Positions 40,726 to 49,067 of a DNA stretch of 64,000 nucleotides are shown piece after piece. Position 1 is the first letter of the stretch. The number at the start of each line of letters is the position of its first letter. The DNA is taken from contig NZ_CP035503.1 in the NCBI RefSeq assembly GCF_006970865.1, positions 2,369,001 to 2,433,000 of the forward strand, written 5' to 3'. The notes under the pieces are model-generated. The model worked only from the letters and a program-made list of their open reading frames with translations, searched no databases and was not told the origin of the DNA. Origin of the DNA: Rhodoferax sediminis (GTDB taxonomy: Bacteria > Pseudomonadota > Gammaproteobacteria > Burkholderiales > Burkholderiaceae_C). Both the position numbers and the translations under genes were made by a program.

Positions 40726-41121
40726 TCAACCCGCCGTCACGGCAATCCGCCGCGGCTGCGCATGCGCTTGTTTGGGAATGCGCAGTTTCAGCACGCCGTC
40801 TTTCAGGTTGGCCTCGATGCGGGTTGTATCAAGCTCACGGCTCAGGGTGAAGCTGCGCCGATAGCGCGGCACGCGCAACTCCGCATAGAGGGCCTCCAGA
40901 CCGTCCGGGGTGTGCGACTGCACGTCGCCTTCAATCAACAGGGCATCTCCTTCAACCTTCAACTCCAGTTTCTCTTTCGGAACACCCGGCATGTCGGCCA
41001 GCAGCGTGATGCCGCTGGCATCCTCGAACACGTCGACTGGCGGCAGCACGGCGCGCTGCTGCTCCTGCACTGCCGTTACAGAGCCCGATGCCGGGTTCGT
41101 CACTTGCTTGTTGTCGCTCAT
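40726..41121 (-). CDS. Hsp20-family small heat-shock protein (second of three)
   Basis: 131 residues. Alpha-crystallin domain: PPVDVFEDASGITLLADMPGVPKEKLELKVEGDALLIEG, YRRSFTLSRELDTTRIEANLKDGVLKLRIPKQ. The N-terminal arm is short and Gln/Ala-rich. ATG 41121 is chosen since AAGGAGA stands eight bases upstream; a longer frame to 41163 lacks one. Lies between the other two Hsp20 genes with gaps of 28 and 47 bases. Confidence 0.92.
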   Translation of the reverse strand: MSDNKQVTNPASGSVTAVQEQQRAVLPPVDVFEDASGITLLADMPGVPKEKLELKVEGDALLIEGDVQSHTPDGLEALYAELRVPRYRRSFTLSRELDTTRIEANLKDGVLKLRIPKQAHAQPRRIAVTAG

Positions 41122-41149
41122 GGTGGTTTCTCCTTGAATGCGTTGCGCG

Positions 41150-41602
41150 TCACTGCACGGCAATGCGCTTGGGTTGGACCGATTCGCGTCGGGCGATGCT
41201 GATCTGCAAGACGCCGTCGCGGTAGCTCGCGTTTACTGCGTCCGGATTGACGTCGTCTGGCAACGAGATCGCGCGGCTGAAGCTGCCCGTACCACGCTCG
41301 TGGGCGTAAACGTGTATGTTGGCGTCTTCATCCGGGATGTCGGGAGCTCGCTCGCCGGCAATGCGCAGCAAGCCATGGTCCAGACTCACGTCGATTTTCG
41401 AGGCATCCAGGCCCGGCGCGAAGGCGTAGACCTCCACGCTGGTAGGCGTTTGCCCCACGTTGATGGCGGGCAAGGTGCCCGGCGTGACCGAACGGATGCT
41501 GCTGGGCAGATCCAACACGCCGAACGCCTGGTCCAGCTCCCGGCGCAAGAGATCAAATTGACCGAACAGGCTGTTCGGCTGATTCAACAACGATGCATAC
41601 AT
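41150..41602 (-). CDS. Hsp20-family small heat-shock protein (first of three)
   Basis: The 150-residue product resembles IbpA/HspA types: LLRRELDQAFG at the N-terminus, PAINVGQTPTSVEVYAFAPGLDASKIDVSLDHGLLRIAGER, and the C-terminal NASYRDGVLQISIARRESVQPKRIAVQ. GGAGG is eight bases before ATG 41602. First gene after the sigma-32-type promoter at 41666-41693. The three Hsp20 proteins are divergent from one another, so they may form mixed oligomers or act on different clients. Confidence 0.93.
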   Translation of the reverse strand: MYASLLNQPNSLFGQFDLLRRELDQAFGVLDLPSSIRSVTPGTLPAINVGQTPTSVEVYAFAPGLDASKIDVSLDHGLLRIAGERAPDIPDEDANIHVYAHERGTGSFSRAISLPDDVNPDAVNASYRDGVLQISIARRESVQPKRIAVQ

Positions 41603-41665
41603 GGTATGTCCTCCGATGGTTCAAAGGCACCGGCTGGAGACCCGTTCCTGCCGGCTCGTTTCTGG

Positions 41666-41693
41666 AAATAGGGTCTGCCAAAATGGTTTCAAG
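41666..41693 (-). promoter_or_regulatory. sigma-32-type heat-shock promoter
   Basis: On the minus strand CTTGAAA (41693-41687) is 13 bases before CCCTATTT (41673-41666). It matches the RpoH consensus CTTGAAA-N13..14-CCCCATNT well. Predicted start near 41659, giving a leader of about 57 bases for the first Hsp20 gene. Confidence 0.75.
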
Positions 41694-41754
41694 AGGTCGA
41701 ATGTCACGTCTTGCCTGATGGCTCGCAGAAACCATTCGCCTGGAGCTTGGGCCG

Positions 41755-41816
41755 GCGTGAGCCCGTCGAAGGGTCGAAAGGCTCCCCGGCTTCGACCAGC
41801 TCAGCGCGAACGGATC
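41755..41816. repeat. REP-like intergenic element
   Basis: The arms ggcgtgagcccgtcgaag and cttcgaccagctcagcgc are imperfect inverted repeats followed by gaacgg. They resemble the common 'cttcgac-agctcag-gcgaacgg' element of betaproteobacteria. A related copy is inside lpdA (43526-43585). Confidence 0.5.
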
Positions 41817-41868
41817 TTGTCGAATGAGCGCAAATTGGTAGGAGGCGGGTGAAATTCCGGCCCCACGC

Positions 41869-41904
41869 AAAAAGTAAAAAGCCCGAACCGTCGACGGCTC
41901 GGGC
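41869..41904 (-). terminator. rho-independent terminator of the aceE-aceF-lpdA operon
   Basis: On the minus strand a strong stem (gcccga...tcgggc outside, ccgtcgacgg inside; 41881-41904) is followed by TTTTTACTTTTT. It begins 38 bases after the lpdA stop. Confidence 0.88.
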
Positions 41905-41942
41905 CTTGCTTGGAAGCCTGTATTGAGGCGCGCGTCGCAGGG

Positions 41943-43823
41943 CTATTTTCGCGCAGGCGGCAAATCGGTACAGCTGCCGTGCGCCACCTCCGCCGCCATG
42001 CCGATGCTCTCGCCCAGCGTGGGGTGCGGGTGGATGGTCTTGCCGATATCGACCGCATCGGCGCCCATTTCGATCGCCAGCGCAATCTCGCCGATCATGT
42101 CGCCCGCGTGGGTGCCGACGATGCCGCCGCCCAGGATCCGGCCGTGTCCGTGCGCCTCCGGGCTGTCGTCGAACAGCAGCTTGGTAAAGCCTTCATCGCG
42201 CCCGTTGGCGATGGCGCGGCCGGATGCGGTCCAGGGGAACAGGCCCTTCCTGACCTTGATGCCTTCGGCCCGGGCCTGGTCTTCGGTCAGGCCGACCCAC
42301 GCCACTTCGGGGTCGGTGTAGGCCACGCTCGGGATCACGCGGGCGTTGAAGGCGGTGCTGGCAAGCTCCCTGTTGCCCTGCAGTTCACCGGCGATCACCT
42401 CGGCCGCCACATGCGCCTCGTGCACCGCCTTGTGCGCCAGCATGGGCTGGCCCACGATGTCGCCGATCGCGAAGATGTGCGGCACATTGGTGCGCATCTG
42501 GATGTCGACCGGGATGAAGCCGCGATCGCTCACGGCCACGCCGGCCTTCTCCGCGCCGATCTTCTTGCCGTTGGGTGAGCGCCCGACTGCCTGCAGCACC
42601 AGGTCGTAGGTTTGCGGTGCGGGCGCGCTGCCGCCCTCTCCGGCCGAGGCGAACGTCACCTCGATGCCGGCCGCGGTCGCCCTGGCGCCCACGGTCTTGG
42701 TTTTGAGCATGATGTTGTCAAAGCGCGGCGCGTTCAGCTTCTGCCAGACCTTGACCAGATCGCGGTCCGCGCCCAGCATCAGGCCGTCCAGCATTTCGAC
42801 CACATCCAGGCGCGCGCCCAGCGTGCTGTAGACGGTGCCCATCTCCAGGCCGATGATGCCGCCGCCCAGGACCAGCATGCGCTTGGGAACACTCTGCAGG
42901 TTCAGCGCGCCCGTGGAATCGACCACGCGCGGGTCCTGCGGCATGAACGGCAGGCGCACCGCCTGCGAGCCGGCCGCGATGATGCAATTCTTGAATGCGA
43001 TGGTCTGCGTCTTACCGGTCTTCTCCTGGCCGTCGCCCGTGGTTTCCTCGACCTGCACGTGGTTGGCGCCCACGAAGGAGCCGTAGCCGCGCACCGTAGT
43101 GACCTTGCGTATCTTGGCCATGGCAGCCAGGCCGCCGGTCAGCTTGCCGACGACCTTGTCCTTGTGGGCGCGCAGCTTCTCGATGTTCACCACCGGCTTG
43201 CCGAAACTCACGCCCAGCGCCTCGAAGTGACTCACTTCATCCATCACGGCGGCCACGTGCAGCAAGGCCTTGGACGGGATGCAGCCCACGTTGAGGCAGA
43301 CACCGCCCAGCGTGGCGTAGCGCTCCACCAGCACCACCTTGAGACCCAGGTCGGCGGCGCGGAACGCGGCCGAATACCCGCCGGGACCGGCGCCGAGCAC
43401 CAGCACGTCGCAGTCCAGATCGGCCGTGCCGGCAAAACTGGCGGCGGCGGGCGCCGGCGTTGCTACGCTTTGTGTAGCGGCTGGCGCAGGCGCAGCGGTG
43501 GCCGCAGCCTGTTTTGGCTGTGGTTCCGTTCGCCCAGAGCCTGTCAAAGGACTCGCAGGGGCTTTGACAGACTCAGCTTCAACGGAAGCGGCTTCAAGCA
43601 GCAGCAGCACGGAACCCTCCTTGACCTTGTCGCCCAGCTTGACCTTGAGCTCCTTCACCACGCCGGCGTGGCTTGACGGAATCTCCATGGAGGCCTTGTC
43701 GCTCTCTACCGTGATCAGGCTCTGCTCGGCCTGCACCGTGTCGCCGGGCTTGACCAGCAGCTCGATGACCGCGACTTCATCGAAATCGCCAATGTCGGGA
43801 ACCTTGATTTCCAGGAGTGCCAT
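41943..43823 (-). CDS. lpdA: dihydrolipoyl dehydrogenase (E3) with N-terminal lipoyl domain, pyruvate dehydrogenase complex
   Basis: 626 residues. A lipoyl domain (residues 1-80, Lys in [13 protein letters not shown]) is fused through an Ala/Pro linker to an E3 domain: [54 protein letters not shown], and HPHPTLGESIGMAAE at the C-terminus. Lipoyl-bearing E3 is typical of AceE-type PDH operons in beta- and some gammaproteobacteria. It may also serve the pdhABC complex, which lacks an E3. The linker includes a REP-like inverted repeat (43526-43585) and a gctac/gtagc palindrome. Terminator at 41869-41904. Confidence 0.95.
   Translation of the reverse strand: MALLEIKVPDIGDFDEVAVIELLVKPGDTVQAEQSLITVESDKASMEIPSSHAGVVKELKVKLGDKVKEGSVLLLLEAASVEAESVKAPASPLTGSGRTEPQPKQAAATAAPAPAATQSVATPAPAAASFAGTADLDCDVLVLGAGPGGYSAAFRAADLGLKVVLVERYATLGGVCLNVGCIPSKALLHVAAVMDEVSHFEALGVSFGKPVVNIEKLRAHKDKVVGKLTGGLAAMAKIRKVTTVRGYGSFVGANHVQVEETTGDGQEKTGKTQTIAFKNCIIAAGSQAVRLPFMPQDPRVVDSTGALNLQSVPKRMLVLGGGIIGLEMGTVYSTLGARLDVVEMLDGLMLGADRDLVKVWQKLNAPRFDNIMLKTKTVGARATAAGIEVTFASAGEGGSAPAPQTYDLVLQAVGRSPNGKKIGAEKAGVAVSDRGFIPVDIQMRTNVPHIFAIGDIVGQPMLAHKAVHEAHVAAEVIAGELQGNRELASTAFNARVIPSVAYTDPEVAWVGLTEDQARAEGIKVRKGLFPWTASGRAIANGRDEGFTKLLFDDSPEAHGHGRILGGGIVGTHAGDMIGEIALAIEMGADAVDIGKTIHPHPTLGESIGMAAEVAHGSCTDLPPARK
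43462..43478. repeat. gctac/gtagc palindrome in lpdA linker
   Basis: gctac-gctttgt-gtagc encodes part of the Ala/Thr linker of lpdA. It is a variant of the gctat/atagc repeat family. Confidence 0.4.
43526..43585. repeat. REP-like inverted repeat inside the lpdA linker
   Basis: ccgttcgcccagagcctgtc (continuing aaag) and, after 12 bases, ctttgacagactcagcttca (continuing acgg) are imperfect inverted arms of 24 bases. They encode the linker segment SVKAPASPLTGSGRTEPQ in frame. Confidence 0.65.
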
Positions 43824-43839
43824 GTTTGTCTCTCTTGTC

Positions 43840-44424
43840 TTATTGCTTCAATTTGATGGTGAAAACTTCCACCGGGCCGGCGGAGTTCCTGTCGAATTCG
43901 CAACCCGCATGCACGCCGACGGTGGCGACTTCGCGGGCCGTTTTGGCCCTGTCCCAGCTGGCGTGCATGGCGCCGAGCGCAAAGCTGCGCCCCGAGCCGA
44001 TGCCCCAGAACTCCTTGAACTCGAACACTTCGCGGTAGCTGTACAGGCCATAAATGCCACTCGCGTTGGCAATCACCACGCTGAACTGGCTCGATTCGTA
44101 GGGGTCGTTGTCGTCTTCCTTGGTTTGCAGGAAGAACGTTTCTTTCAGGAGCGGGTGCAGCCTGGTGAAGGTGTCGAACACCTCGTCCCTGCTGCCCAGT
44201 TTGAGCTGGTCCGGCGGCAGCGCCGTCATGGCCTTGCGCAGCACCGGAAAGTGCGCCACCGTGCCCGCAATCCCCACATAACTGACCCCGGCCACCGTGT
44301 CCACCTTGAAGAGTTTGCTGTTGGCCTCGAAACGGTGACCCAGGCGCGTATCGCCAAACGTCACCAGCGTATCGGCGGCAATCGCCACCTGGCCCGCCTT
44401 CTTGACCACAACCACCGTCGTCAC
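43840..44424 (-). CDS. betaproteobacterial proteasome homologue (BPH), Ntn-hydrolase
   Basis: 194 residues. After Met removal the chain would begin with Thr2 in [28 protein letters not shown], as for the N-terminal Thr nucleophile of HslV and proteasome beta subunits; the 'AADT' block holds the conserved Asp17 region. Later blocks include [19 protein letters not shown] and [17 protein letters not shown]. It belongs to the proteasome-homologue family described in betaproteobacteria. GTG 44424 overlaps the aceF TGA (GTGA), so translation is coupled. lpdA follows after 16 bases. The link to pyruvate dehydrogenase is positional; no ATPase partner is adjacent. Confidence 0.82.
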   Translation of the reverse strand: MTTVVVVKKAGQVAIAADTLVTFGDTRLGHRFEANSKLFKVDTVAGVSYVGIAGTVAHFPVLRKAMTALPPDQLKLGSRDEVFDTFTRLHPLLKETFFLQTKEDDNDPYESSQFSVVIANASGIYGLYSYREVFEFKEFWGIGSGRSFALGAMHASWDRAKTAREVATVGVHAGCEFDRNSAGPVEVFTIKLKQ

Positions 44425-46115
44425 AGAAGGATGCGCCGGAAGTCGGCCAGCACCTGGCCGAGGTAGGCATTGAAGCGCGCGGCGGAGGCGCCGTCGATCA
44501 CGCGGTGGTCGTACGACAGCGACAGCGGCAGTACCAGGCGTGGCACGAACTGCTTGCCGTCCCACACCGGCTTCATCTGGCCCCTGGACAGCCCCAGAAT
44601 GGCAACTTCGGGGGCATTGATGATGGGCGTGAAGTGCGTGCCGCCGATGCCGCCGAGCGAGCTGATCGACAGGCACCCGCCCTGCATCTCGGCCGAGCCC
44701 AGCTTGCCGTCGCGCGCCTTCTTCGCCAGCTCGCCCATCTCCGCGCTGATCTGCAGAATGCCCTTCCTGTTGGCGTCCTTGAGCACCGGCACCACCAGGC
44801 CGTTCGGCGTGTCCGCCGCGAAGCCGATGTTGTAGTACTGCTTGTAAACGAGCTGGTCGCCGTCCAGGCTGGTGTTGAAGTCGGGGAACTTCTTCAGCCC
44901 CGCCACCACCGCCTTGATGACGAAGGCCAGCATCGTGACCTTCACGCCCGACTTCTCGTTTTCCTTGTTGGTGGCGACGCGAAAGGCTTCGAGCTCGGTG
45001 ATGTCGGCCTCGTCGTTGTTCGTGACGTGCGGGATCATCACCCAGTTGCGATGCAGGTTGGCACCGCTGAGCTTCTTGATGCGCGAGAGATCGCGGCGCT
45101 CGACTGGCCCGAACTTGGTGAAGTCGACCTTCGGCCACGGGATCAGACCCAGCGCCGCGCCATCGCCGCCGCCCGCCGGTGCCCTGGCGGCCTGCGCCTG
45201 GGTCTGCGCCGCGCCGGCCATCACGGCCCGGGTGAAGCCCTGCACGTCGTCCTGCGTGATGCGGCCCTTGGGGCCGCTGCCCTTGACCTCGGCCAGCGGC
45301 ACACCGAGCTCCCGCGCGAACTTGCGTACCGACGGCGAGGCATGCGGCAAATGGCCCTGCGGCGCCGTCGGATCGTGAGGCGGCACGGCAACGGCCGGCG
45401 CGGCGAGGGCCGCAACAGATGAGGTGGCCACAGGCGCAGCGGGTGCGGCAGCTGCAGGTGCGGATGCCGGCGCGGCGGGTGCCGCTGGCGCGGCCGCGCC
45501 GGCCGCTGGAGCCGCACCCTGCACGATGGCCAGCAAATCGCCGATGTTGAGTTTGTCGCCCAGCTTGACCTTCAGATCCTTGATCACGCCGGCTGCCGAG
45601 GACGGAATCTCCATCGAGGCCTTGTCGGACTCGACCGTGATCAGCGACTGCTCCACCTTCACGCTGTCGCCCGCCTTGACCATGACTTCGATCACCGCCA
45701 CATCCTTGAAGTCGCCGATATCGGGCACCCGCACTTCGATCAGGCCCGCACTCGCCGGAGCAGCGGCCGCTTCAACATTTGTAGCAGCTTGCGCTTGAGG
45801 GGCGGGGGCTTCAGCAGGTTTTGACGGTGCAACGGGAGCAGATGAAGAGGCGGCGGGGGCCGCGGCGGCGCCAGCCACTTCCGCTTCCAGCAGCAGCAGC
45901 ACCGAACCTTCCTTGACCTTGTCGCCCAGCTTGACCTTGAGTTCCTTGACCACGCCGGCGGCCGAGGACGGAATTTCCATCGAGGCCTTGTCGGATTCCA
46001 CGGTGATCAGCGATTGCTCGGCGCTGACGGAGTCGCCCGGCTTGACCAGCAACTCGATGACGGCAACCTCGTCGAAATCGCCAATGTCGGGAACTTTGAT
46101 TTCTATGACGGACAT
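44421..46115 (-). CDS. aceF: pyruvate dehydrogenase E2 (dihydrolipoyl acetyltransferase)
   Basis: The 564-residue E2 has two nearly identical lipoyl domains (residues about 1-78 and 117-195; each with [16 protein letters not shown]), Ala/Pro linkers, a subunit-binding domain ([28 protein letters not shown]) and a catalytic domain ending in [17 protein letters not shown]. It transfers acetyl groups from lipoamide to CoA. Second gene of the aceE operon, 90 bases after aceE; the stop overlaps the start of the proteasome homologue. Confidence 0.96.
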   Translation of the reverse strand: MSVIEIKVPDIGDFDEVAVIELLVKPGDSVSAEQSLITVESDKASMEIPSSAAGVVKELKVKLGDKVKEGSVLLLLEAEVAGAAAAPAASSSAPVAPSKPAEAPAPQAQAATNVEAAAAPASAGLIEVRVPDIGDFKDVAVIEVMVKAGDSVKVEQSLITVESDKASMEIPSSAAGVIKDLKVKLGDKLNIGDLLAIVQGAAPAAGAAAPAAPAAPASAPAAAAPAAPVATSSVAALAAPAVAVPPHDPTAPQGHLPHASPSVRKFARELGVPLAEVKGSGPKGRITQDDVQGFTRAVMAGAAQTQAQAARAPAGGGDGAALGLIPWPKVDFTKFGPVERRDLSRIKKLSGANLHRNWVMIPHVTNNDEADITELEAFRVATNKENEKSGVKVTMLAFVIKAVVAGLKKFPDFNTSLDGDQLVYKQYYNIGFAADTPNGLVVPVLKDANRKGILQISAEMGELAKKARDGKLGSAEMQGGCLSISSLGGIGGTHFTPIINAPEVAILGLSRGQMKPVWDGKQFVPRLVLPLSLSYDHRVIDGASAARFNAYLGQVLADFRRILL

Positions 46116-46205
46116 ATTCTTCGTCTCCAGTTATTCGGGTTCTTATTGCGCGCGCAGCGTGGCAGTCCGCCGGGGTTGCCACGCTGCGCTCGTATCGACA
46201 ATGGG

Positions 46206-48911
46206 TCAGGCGTGCAGTGGATTGACTTTATCGGCCTGAATCCCGTATTTCTTGATCGCCTCGGCCACCTTCGCGGCCGGCACGGCGCCCTCCTCGGACA
46301 AGGCCTTGAGTGCGGCGACCACGATGTAGTGACGATTGACTTCGAAGTGCTCGCGCAGTTTGCTGCGGAAGTCGCTGCGGCCAAAACCATCGGTGCCCAG
46401 CACCTTGTAGGTGCGCCCCTTCGGGATAAAGGGACGGATCTGATCGGCAAAGGCCTTGATGTAATCGGTGGACGCCACCACGGGGCCGCTGTGCGGCTCG
46501 AGCTGCTGGCTCACAAAGGAAACGCGTGGACCTTCCGTCGGATGCAGCAGGTTCCAGCGCTCGCAATCCTGGCCCTCGCGCGCCAGCTCGTTGAAGCTCG
46601 GGCAGCTCCACACGTTGGCGGCAATGCCCCAGTCTTGCTCCAGCAGCGCCTGGGCGGCAATGGATTCGCGCAGGATCGTGCCCGAGCCCAGCAACTGCAC
46701 GGTGGTCTTGAGCTTGGGGCCTTCCTTGCACAGGTACATGCCCTTGATGATCTGCTCTTCGGTGCCGGCCTTCAGACCCGGCATGGGGTAGTTCTCATTG
46801 AGCAGCGTGATGTAGTAATACACGTTCTCCTGCTTTTCCACCATGCGCTTGAGGCCGTGCTGCATGATCACGCCGACCTCGTGCGCGAAGGTCGGGTCGT
46901 AGCTCACGCAGTTCGGAATGGTGCCGGCCAGGATGTGGCTGTGGCCGTCCTCGTGCTGCAGGCCTTCGCCGTTCAGCGTGGTGCGCCCCGCGGTGCCGCC
47001 CAGCAGAAAGCCGCGCGCCAGCATGTCGCCCGCGGCCCAGGCCAGATCGCCGACGCGCTGGAAGCCGAACATCGAGTAGTACACATAGAACGGCACCATG
47101 ATGCGGTTGCTGGTGCTGTACGAGGTGGCCGCCGCGATCCAGCTGGCCATGCCGCCGGCCTCGTTGATGCCCTCCTGCAGCACCTGGCCCTGCTTGTCCT
47201 CCTTGTAGTAGCTCACCTGGCCTTTGTCCACCGGCGTGTATTGCTGGCCGGCCGGGTTGTAGATACCGATCTGGCGAAACAGGCCTTCCATGCCGAAGGT
47301 GCGGGCCTCATCCACCACGATGGGCACCACGCGCGGCCCCAGCGCCTTGTCGCGCAGCAGTTGCGTGAGAAATCGCACGAAGGCCTGCGTGGTCGAGATT
47401 TCGCGGCCTTCGGCCGTGGGCTCCAGCACCGGCTTGAAGATGTCCAGCGCGGGCACGGTGAACTGCTCGTCGGCCTTGGCGCGGCGGTGCGGCAGGTAGC
47501 CGCCAAGCGCCTTGCGGCGCTCGTGCAGGTACTGCATCTCGGGCGTGTCGTCGGCCGGTTTGTAAAACGGGATGTCGGCCAGCTGGCTGTCCGGGATCGG
47601 GATGTTGAAGCGGTCGCGAAACTCCTTGACCGCTTCATCGGTGAGCTTTTTGGTCTGGTGGACGGTGTTCTTGCCCTCACCCATCTTGCCCATGCCGTAG
47701 CCCTTGACGGTCTTGACCAGCAGCACCGAGGGCTGGTCCTTGTGGTGCACGGCCGCGTGGTAGGCCGCATAGACTTTTTGCGGATCGTGCCCACCGCGGC
47801 GCAGGGCCCAGATGTCGTCGTCGCTCATCTTGGCCACCAGCTCCAGCGCCTTCGGGTCACGACCGAAGAATTCCTTGCGCACGTAGGCGCCGTCGTTGGC
47901 CTTGAACGCCTGGTAGTCGCCGTCCAGCGTGTCCATCATGATCCTGCGCAGTGCGCCGTCCTTGTCGCGCGCCAGCAGCGGGTCCCAGTCCGTGCCCCAC
48001 AAGAGCTTGATGACGTTCCAGCCGGCACCGCGGAACGTGCCCTCCAGCTCCTGGATGATCTTGCCGTTGCCGCGCACCGGACCGTCCAGGCGCTGCAGGT
48101 TGCAGTTGATCACGAAGATCAGGTTGTCGAGATTCTCGCGCGCGGCCAGGCCGATCGCACCCAGGCTTTCCACCTCGTCCATCTCGCCGTCGCCGCAGAA
48201 CACCCAGACCTTGCGGTTCTCGGTGTTGGCGATGCCACGCGCATGCAGGTACTTGAGGAAGCGCGCCTGGTAGATCGCCATCAGCGGCCCCAGGCCCATG
48301 GAGACGGTGGAGAACTGCCAGAAGTTGGGCATCAGCTTGGGGTGCGGGTAGCTGGACAGGCCCCGGCCGTCGACCTCCTGGCGGAAATTGAGCAGCTGCT
48401 CCTCGGTGAGCCGGCCCTCCAGATAGGCGCGTGCATAGACACCGGGCGAGCTGTGGCCCTGGATGTAGAGGCAGTCGCCGCCATGGTTTTCGCTCTCGGC
48501 ATGCCAGAAGTGGTTGAAGCCGGCGCCGAACATGCTGGCCACCGAGGCGAACGAGCCGATGTGGCCGCCCAGGTCGCCGCCGTCCTCGGGGTGGTGGCGG
48601 TTCGCCTTGACCACCATGGCCATCGCATTCCAGCGCATGTAGGCGCGCAGACGGCCTTCCATCTGCAGGTTGCCGGGACTGCGCTCCTCCTGGTCGGGCT
48701 CGATGGTGTTCACATAGCCCGTGTTGGCCGAAAACGGCATGTCGATGCTGTTCTGCCGCGCATGCTCGAGCAGTTGCTCCAGCAGGGCGTGAGCCCGTTC
48801 GGGGCCTTCGCTTTCGATCACGGCCGACAGGGCATCCATCCATTCGCGGGTTTCCTGGGAATCTGCGTCATTCGCCGGCGCACCAAACGCGTTTTCGGGC
48901 AATGCTGACAT
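46206..48911 (-). CDS. aceE: pyruvate dehydrogenase E1 (homodimeric AceE type)
   Basis: The 901-residue E1 of the homodimeric type decarboxylates pyruvate with ThDP. Blocks: ETREWMDALSAVIESEGPERAHALLEQLLEHAR, RRYMRWNAMAMVV-like NLQMEGRLRAYMRWNAMAMVV, GGHIGSFASVASMFGAGFNHFW, the ThDP site FCGDGEMDEVESLGAIGLAAREN, and the C-terminal VLGTDGFGRSDFRSKLREHFEV. GAGGAGAT precedes ATG 48911. First gene of aceE-aceF-BPH-lpdA; its promoter must be in the AT-rich 48912-49067 shared with the sensor kinase gene. Confidence 0.96.
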   Translation of the reverse strand: MSALPENAFGAPANDADSQETREWMDALSAVIESEGPERAHALLEQLLEHARQNSIDMPFSANTGYVNTIEPDQEERSPGNLQMEGRLRAYMRWNAMAMVVKANRHHPEDGGDLGGHIGSFASVASMFGAGFNHFWHAESENHGGDCLYIQGHSSPGVYARAYLEGRLTEEQLLNFRQEVDGRGLSSYPHPKLMPNFWQFSTVSMGLGPLMAIYQARFLKYLHARGIANTENRKVWVFCGDGEMDEVESLGAIGLAARENLDNLIFVINCNLQRLDGPVRGNGKIIQELEGTFRGAGWNVIKLLWGTDWDPLLARDKDGALRRIMMDTLDGDYQAFKANDGAYVRKEFFGRDPKALELVAKMSDDDIWALRRGGHDPQKVYAAYHAAVHHKDQPSVLLVKTVKGYGMGKMGEGKNTVHQTKKLTDEAVKEFRDRFNIPIPDSQLADIPFYKPADDTPEMQYLHERRKALGGYLPHRRAKADEQFTVPALDIFKPVLEPTAEGREISTTQAFVRFLTQLLRDKALGPRVVPIVVDEARTFGMEGLFRQIGIYNPAGQQYTPVDKGQVSYYKEDKQGQVLQEGINEAGGMASWIAAATSYSTSNRIMVPFYVYYSMFGFQRVGDLAWAAGDMLARGFLLGGTAGRTTLNGEGLQHEDGHSHILAGTIPNCVSYDPTFAHEVGVIMQHGLKRMVEKQENVYYYITLLNENYPMPGLKAGTEEQIIKGMYLCKEGPKLKTTVQLLGSGTILRESIAAQALLEQDWGIAANVWSCPSFNELAREGQDCERWNLLHPTEGPRVSFVSQQLEPHSGPVVASTDYIKAFADQIRPFIPKGRTYKVLGTDGFGRSDFRSKLREHFEVNRHYIVVAALKALSEEGAVPAAKVAEAIKKYGIQADKVNPLHA

Positions 48912-48957
48912 TTTTATCTCCTCGTATTTAAGACGTAATTTAGTACGACTTCTCTAG

Positions 48958-48975
48958 TTTCTCATATTTTTCTCA
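48958..48975 (-). promoter_or_regulatory. direct repeats in the aceE / sensor-kinase control region
   Basis: On the minus strand TGAGAAA occurs twice, 11 bases apart (48975-48969 and 48964-48958), with a weaker third copy (TTTGAAA) just upstream. One helical turn of spacing suits cooperative binding of a regulator. Confidence 0.3.
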
Positions 48976-49067
48976 AATTTCAAATAGTGGCTATAAATGC
49001 CGTTATATGAAATTTAGAATTAATAAATGCGTCCACCCTTTCGAAGTCAGTCACCTACACTTCAGCC

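Noticed and set aside
46014..48908. 964-codon open frame antisense to aceE
   Set aside because: It mirrors a highly conserved high-GC gene. Its product is rich in H, R, V and A with no family resemblance, as expected for a shadow frame.
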